Source of the DNA: Anaerolineales bacterium | Lineage (GTDB): Bacteria > Chloroflexota > Anaerolineae > Anaerolineales > E44-bin32 | Reading direction: 5' to 3' | NCBI GenBank assembly: GCA_030668545.1 | Contig: DAOUTT010000138.1 | Span: 1 to 6,356 of the forward strand | Length of the DNA: 6,356 nt | Shown: positions 5,294 through 6,356 of the stretch, piece after piece | Layout of the letters: every line of letters begins with the position of its first letter | Position numbering within the stretch: position 1 is the stretch's first letter | Notes under the pieces: model-generated | Told to the model about the DNA's origin: nothing | Database searches by the model: none | The model's input: the letters and a program-made list of their open reading frames with translations, nothing else | Translations under genes and position numbers: made by a program

Positions 5294-6356
5294 GCAAGAA
5301 AACAGCAATAGTGTGCCTCAACATGCTCAAGTAGTCATAATTGGGGGCGGTGTGATCGGCTGTTCCGTGGCTTATCATTTGGCTGACATGGGCCTCAAAG
5401 ATGTGGTCCTTATTGAACGGGACCAGCTGACCTCAGGCACTACCTGGCACGCAGCCGGTTTAATGTGCACCTTTGGCTCATCTTCTGAAGTCAACACGGC
5501 AATGAGAAAATATACCCGCGACCTCTACTGCAGCCTGGAAGCTGAAACAGGCTTGTCCACAGGATTTAAACCGATTGGGTTCATTGAAGCCGCAGCTGAT
5601 AAAGACCGCCTGGAAGAATACCGGCGCGTAGCTGCCTTTAACCGCTATTGTGGGGTGGATGTTCAAGAAATTTCCCCTAACGAGATTAAAGAGCTTTTTC
5701 CTCTGGCCAAGGTCGATGATCTGTTGGCGGGGTTTTATGTAAAGGATGACGGAACAGTGAACCCGGTTGACGCAACCATGGCAATTGCTAAGGGCTCCCG
5801 AATGAAAGGGGCCAGGATTATGGAAGGAGTTACCGCCACGGGCATCTATAAGAAAAATGGGTATGTAACCGGGGTTAAGACGCTGCAGGGTGATATCCAG
5901 GCTGAATATGTAGTGAATTGCGCTGGTATGTGGGCCAGGCAGCTTGGTGATATTTCAGGTGTTAATATCCCGAACCAGGCGGCTGAACATTATTATGTCA
6001 TTACTGAACAAATAGAAGGTCTACCTCCCGATATGCCCATTCTTGAAGACCCCTCCCACTACGGGTACTACCGTGAAGAGGTGGGGGGTATCATGGTCGG
6101 GTTGTTTGAGCCGGTCTGCGCTCCCTGGCATGTAGATAGTATTCCCAATAATTTTTCTTTTGGTGAAATCACTCCCGACTGGGACAGGATGGGGCCCTTT
6201 GTTGAAAAAGCTATGTCCCGAGTGCCAATCACTCTGGAATCCGGCATTAAAACTTTCTTTTGCGGTCCGGAGAGTTTTACGGCTGATTTTGCGCCGATTG
6301 TCGGCGAGGCCCCGGAGGTAAAGAATTATTTTGTAGCTGCCGGCCTTAACTCAATC
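5292..6356 (+). CDS. FAD-dependent oxidoreductase, dimethylglycine/sarcosine dehydrogenase-like, 3' partial
   Basis: The ATG at 5292 has AGGA (5282-5285) six bases upstream, and the frame stays open for 355 codons to the window end. An N-terminal dinucleotide fold is clear: VVIIGGGVIG (14-23) has the GxGxxG motif and the acidic residue E42 ends the second strand. TSGTTWHAAGLM (47-58) carries His53 at the place where dimethylglycine and sarcosine dehydrogenases bind FAD covalently. Further family-typical parts are YVKDDGTVNPVDA, the VVNCAGMWARQLG strand-loop, EHYYVITE, DPSHYGYYREEVGG, LFEPVCAPW and the FFCGPESFTADFAPIVGEAP segment before FVAAGLNSI. Family members with these blocks usually continue into a GcvT-like folate-binding domain, about 800 residues in all; that half would lie beyond the window. 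The expected reaction is oxidative N-demethylation of dimethylglycine, sarcosine or a similar secondary or tertiary amine, passing the C1 unit to tetrahydrofolate. This complements the corrinoid methyltransferase operon next door. Confidence 0.88.
   Translation, partial: MQENSNSVPQHAQVVIIGGGVIGCSVAYHLADMGLKDVVLIERDQLTSGTTWHAAGLMCTFGSSSEVNTAMRKYTRDLYCSLEAETGLSTGFKPIGFIEAAADKDRLEEYRRVAAFNRYCGVDVQEISPNEIKELFPLAKVDDLLAGFYVKDDGTVNPVDATMAIAKGSRMKGARIMEGVTATGIYKKNGYVTGVKTLQGDIQAEYVVNCAGMWARQLGDISGVNIPNQAAEHYYVITEQIEGLPPDMPILEDPSHYGYYREEVGGIMVGLFEPVCAPWHVDSIPNNFSFGEITPDWDRMGPFVEKAMSRVPITLESGIKTFFCGPESFTADFAPIVGEAPEVKNYFVAAGLNSI

Noticed and set aside
5043..5378. Minus-strand open frame of 111 residues opposite the Lrp fragment and flavoprotein start
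   Set aside because: No family resemblance, and both overlapped plus-strand frames have clear family motifs; it is an antisense shadow.
1..6356. CRISPR array, insertion sequence or transposase, defence system
   Set aside because: No regularly spaced repeats, no transposase or integrase motifs, and no defence-like domains were seen on either strand.

Overview
The window looks like bacterial DNA from an anaerobe that lives on methylated nitrogen compounds. Its centre is a corrinoid-dependent demethylation module: a B12-binding corrinoid protein, a non-pyrrolysine MttB-family methyltransferase and a predicted GTPase of the cyclic-2,3-diphosphoglycerate-synthetase-like family. Across a divergent junction begins a dimethylglycine/sarcosine-dehydrogenase-like flavoprotein. 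Such gene sets are common in anaerobic sediment bacteria (Chloroflexota, Desulfobacterota, Firmicutes), but the sequence alone does not fix the taxon. Good Shine-Dalgarno sites, one TTG start and a tRNA fragment without an encoded CCA all fit a bacterium.

Layout: (i) 1-903, plus strand, the 3' part of an AT-rich integral-membrane acyltransferase (acyltransferase-3/OafA-like) whose start lies outside the window. (ii) 904-1291, a gene-free stretch with the 3' half of a tRNA-Arg(UCU) on the minus strand (1029-1070), a near-concentric nested inverted repeat (1090-1134), two further inverted repeats and a probable terminator of the minus-strand operon (1249-1271). It looks like a boundary between two unrelated regions, possibly an old integration site. 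(iii) 4813 down to 1292, minus strand, an operon read as corrinoid protein, then MttB-family methyltransferase (TTG start, 13 nt after the previous stop), then the GTPase (56 nt later). (iv) 4814-4877, the divergent promoter region. (v) 4878-5213, plus strand, the ligand-binding half of an Lrp/AsnC regulator that has lost its helix-turn-helix. (vi) 5214-5291, a short leader with two kinds of inverted or direct repeat. (vii) 5292 to the window end, the N-terminal 355 codons of the flavoprotein.

Inferred working model: the methyltransferase moves a methyl group from a quaternary or tertiary amine (a betaine-like compound is most likely) to Co(I) on the corrinoid protein, and a second methyltransferase outside the window passes it to tetrahydrofolate. 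The flavoprotein would oxidatively remove further N-methyl groups, for example from dimethylglycine or sarcosine. The GTPase is the least understood part; its place in the operon suggests a role in loading, activating or maintaining the corrinoid protein.
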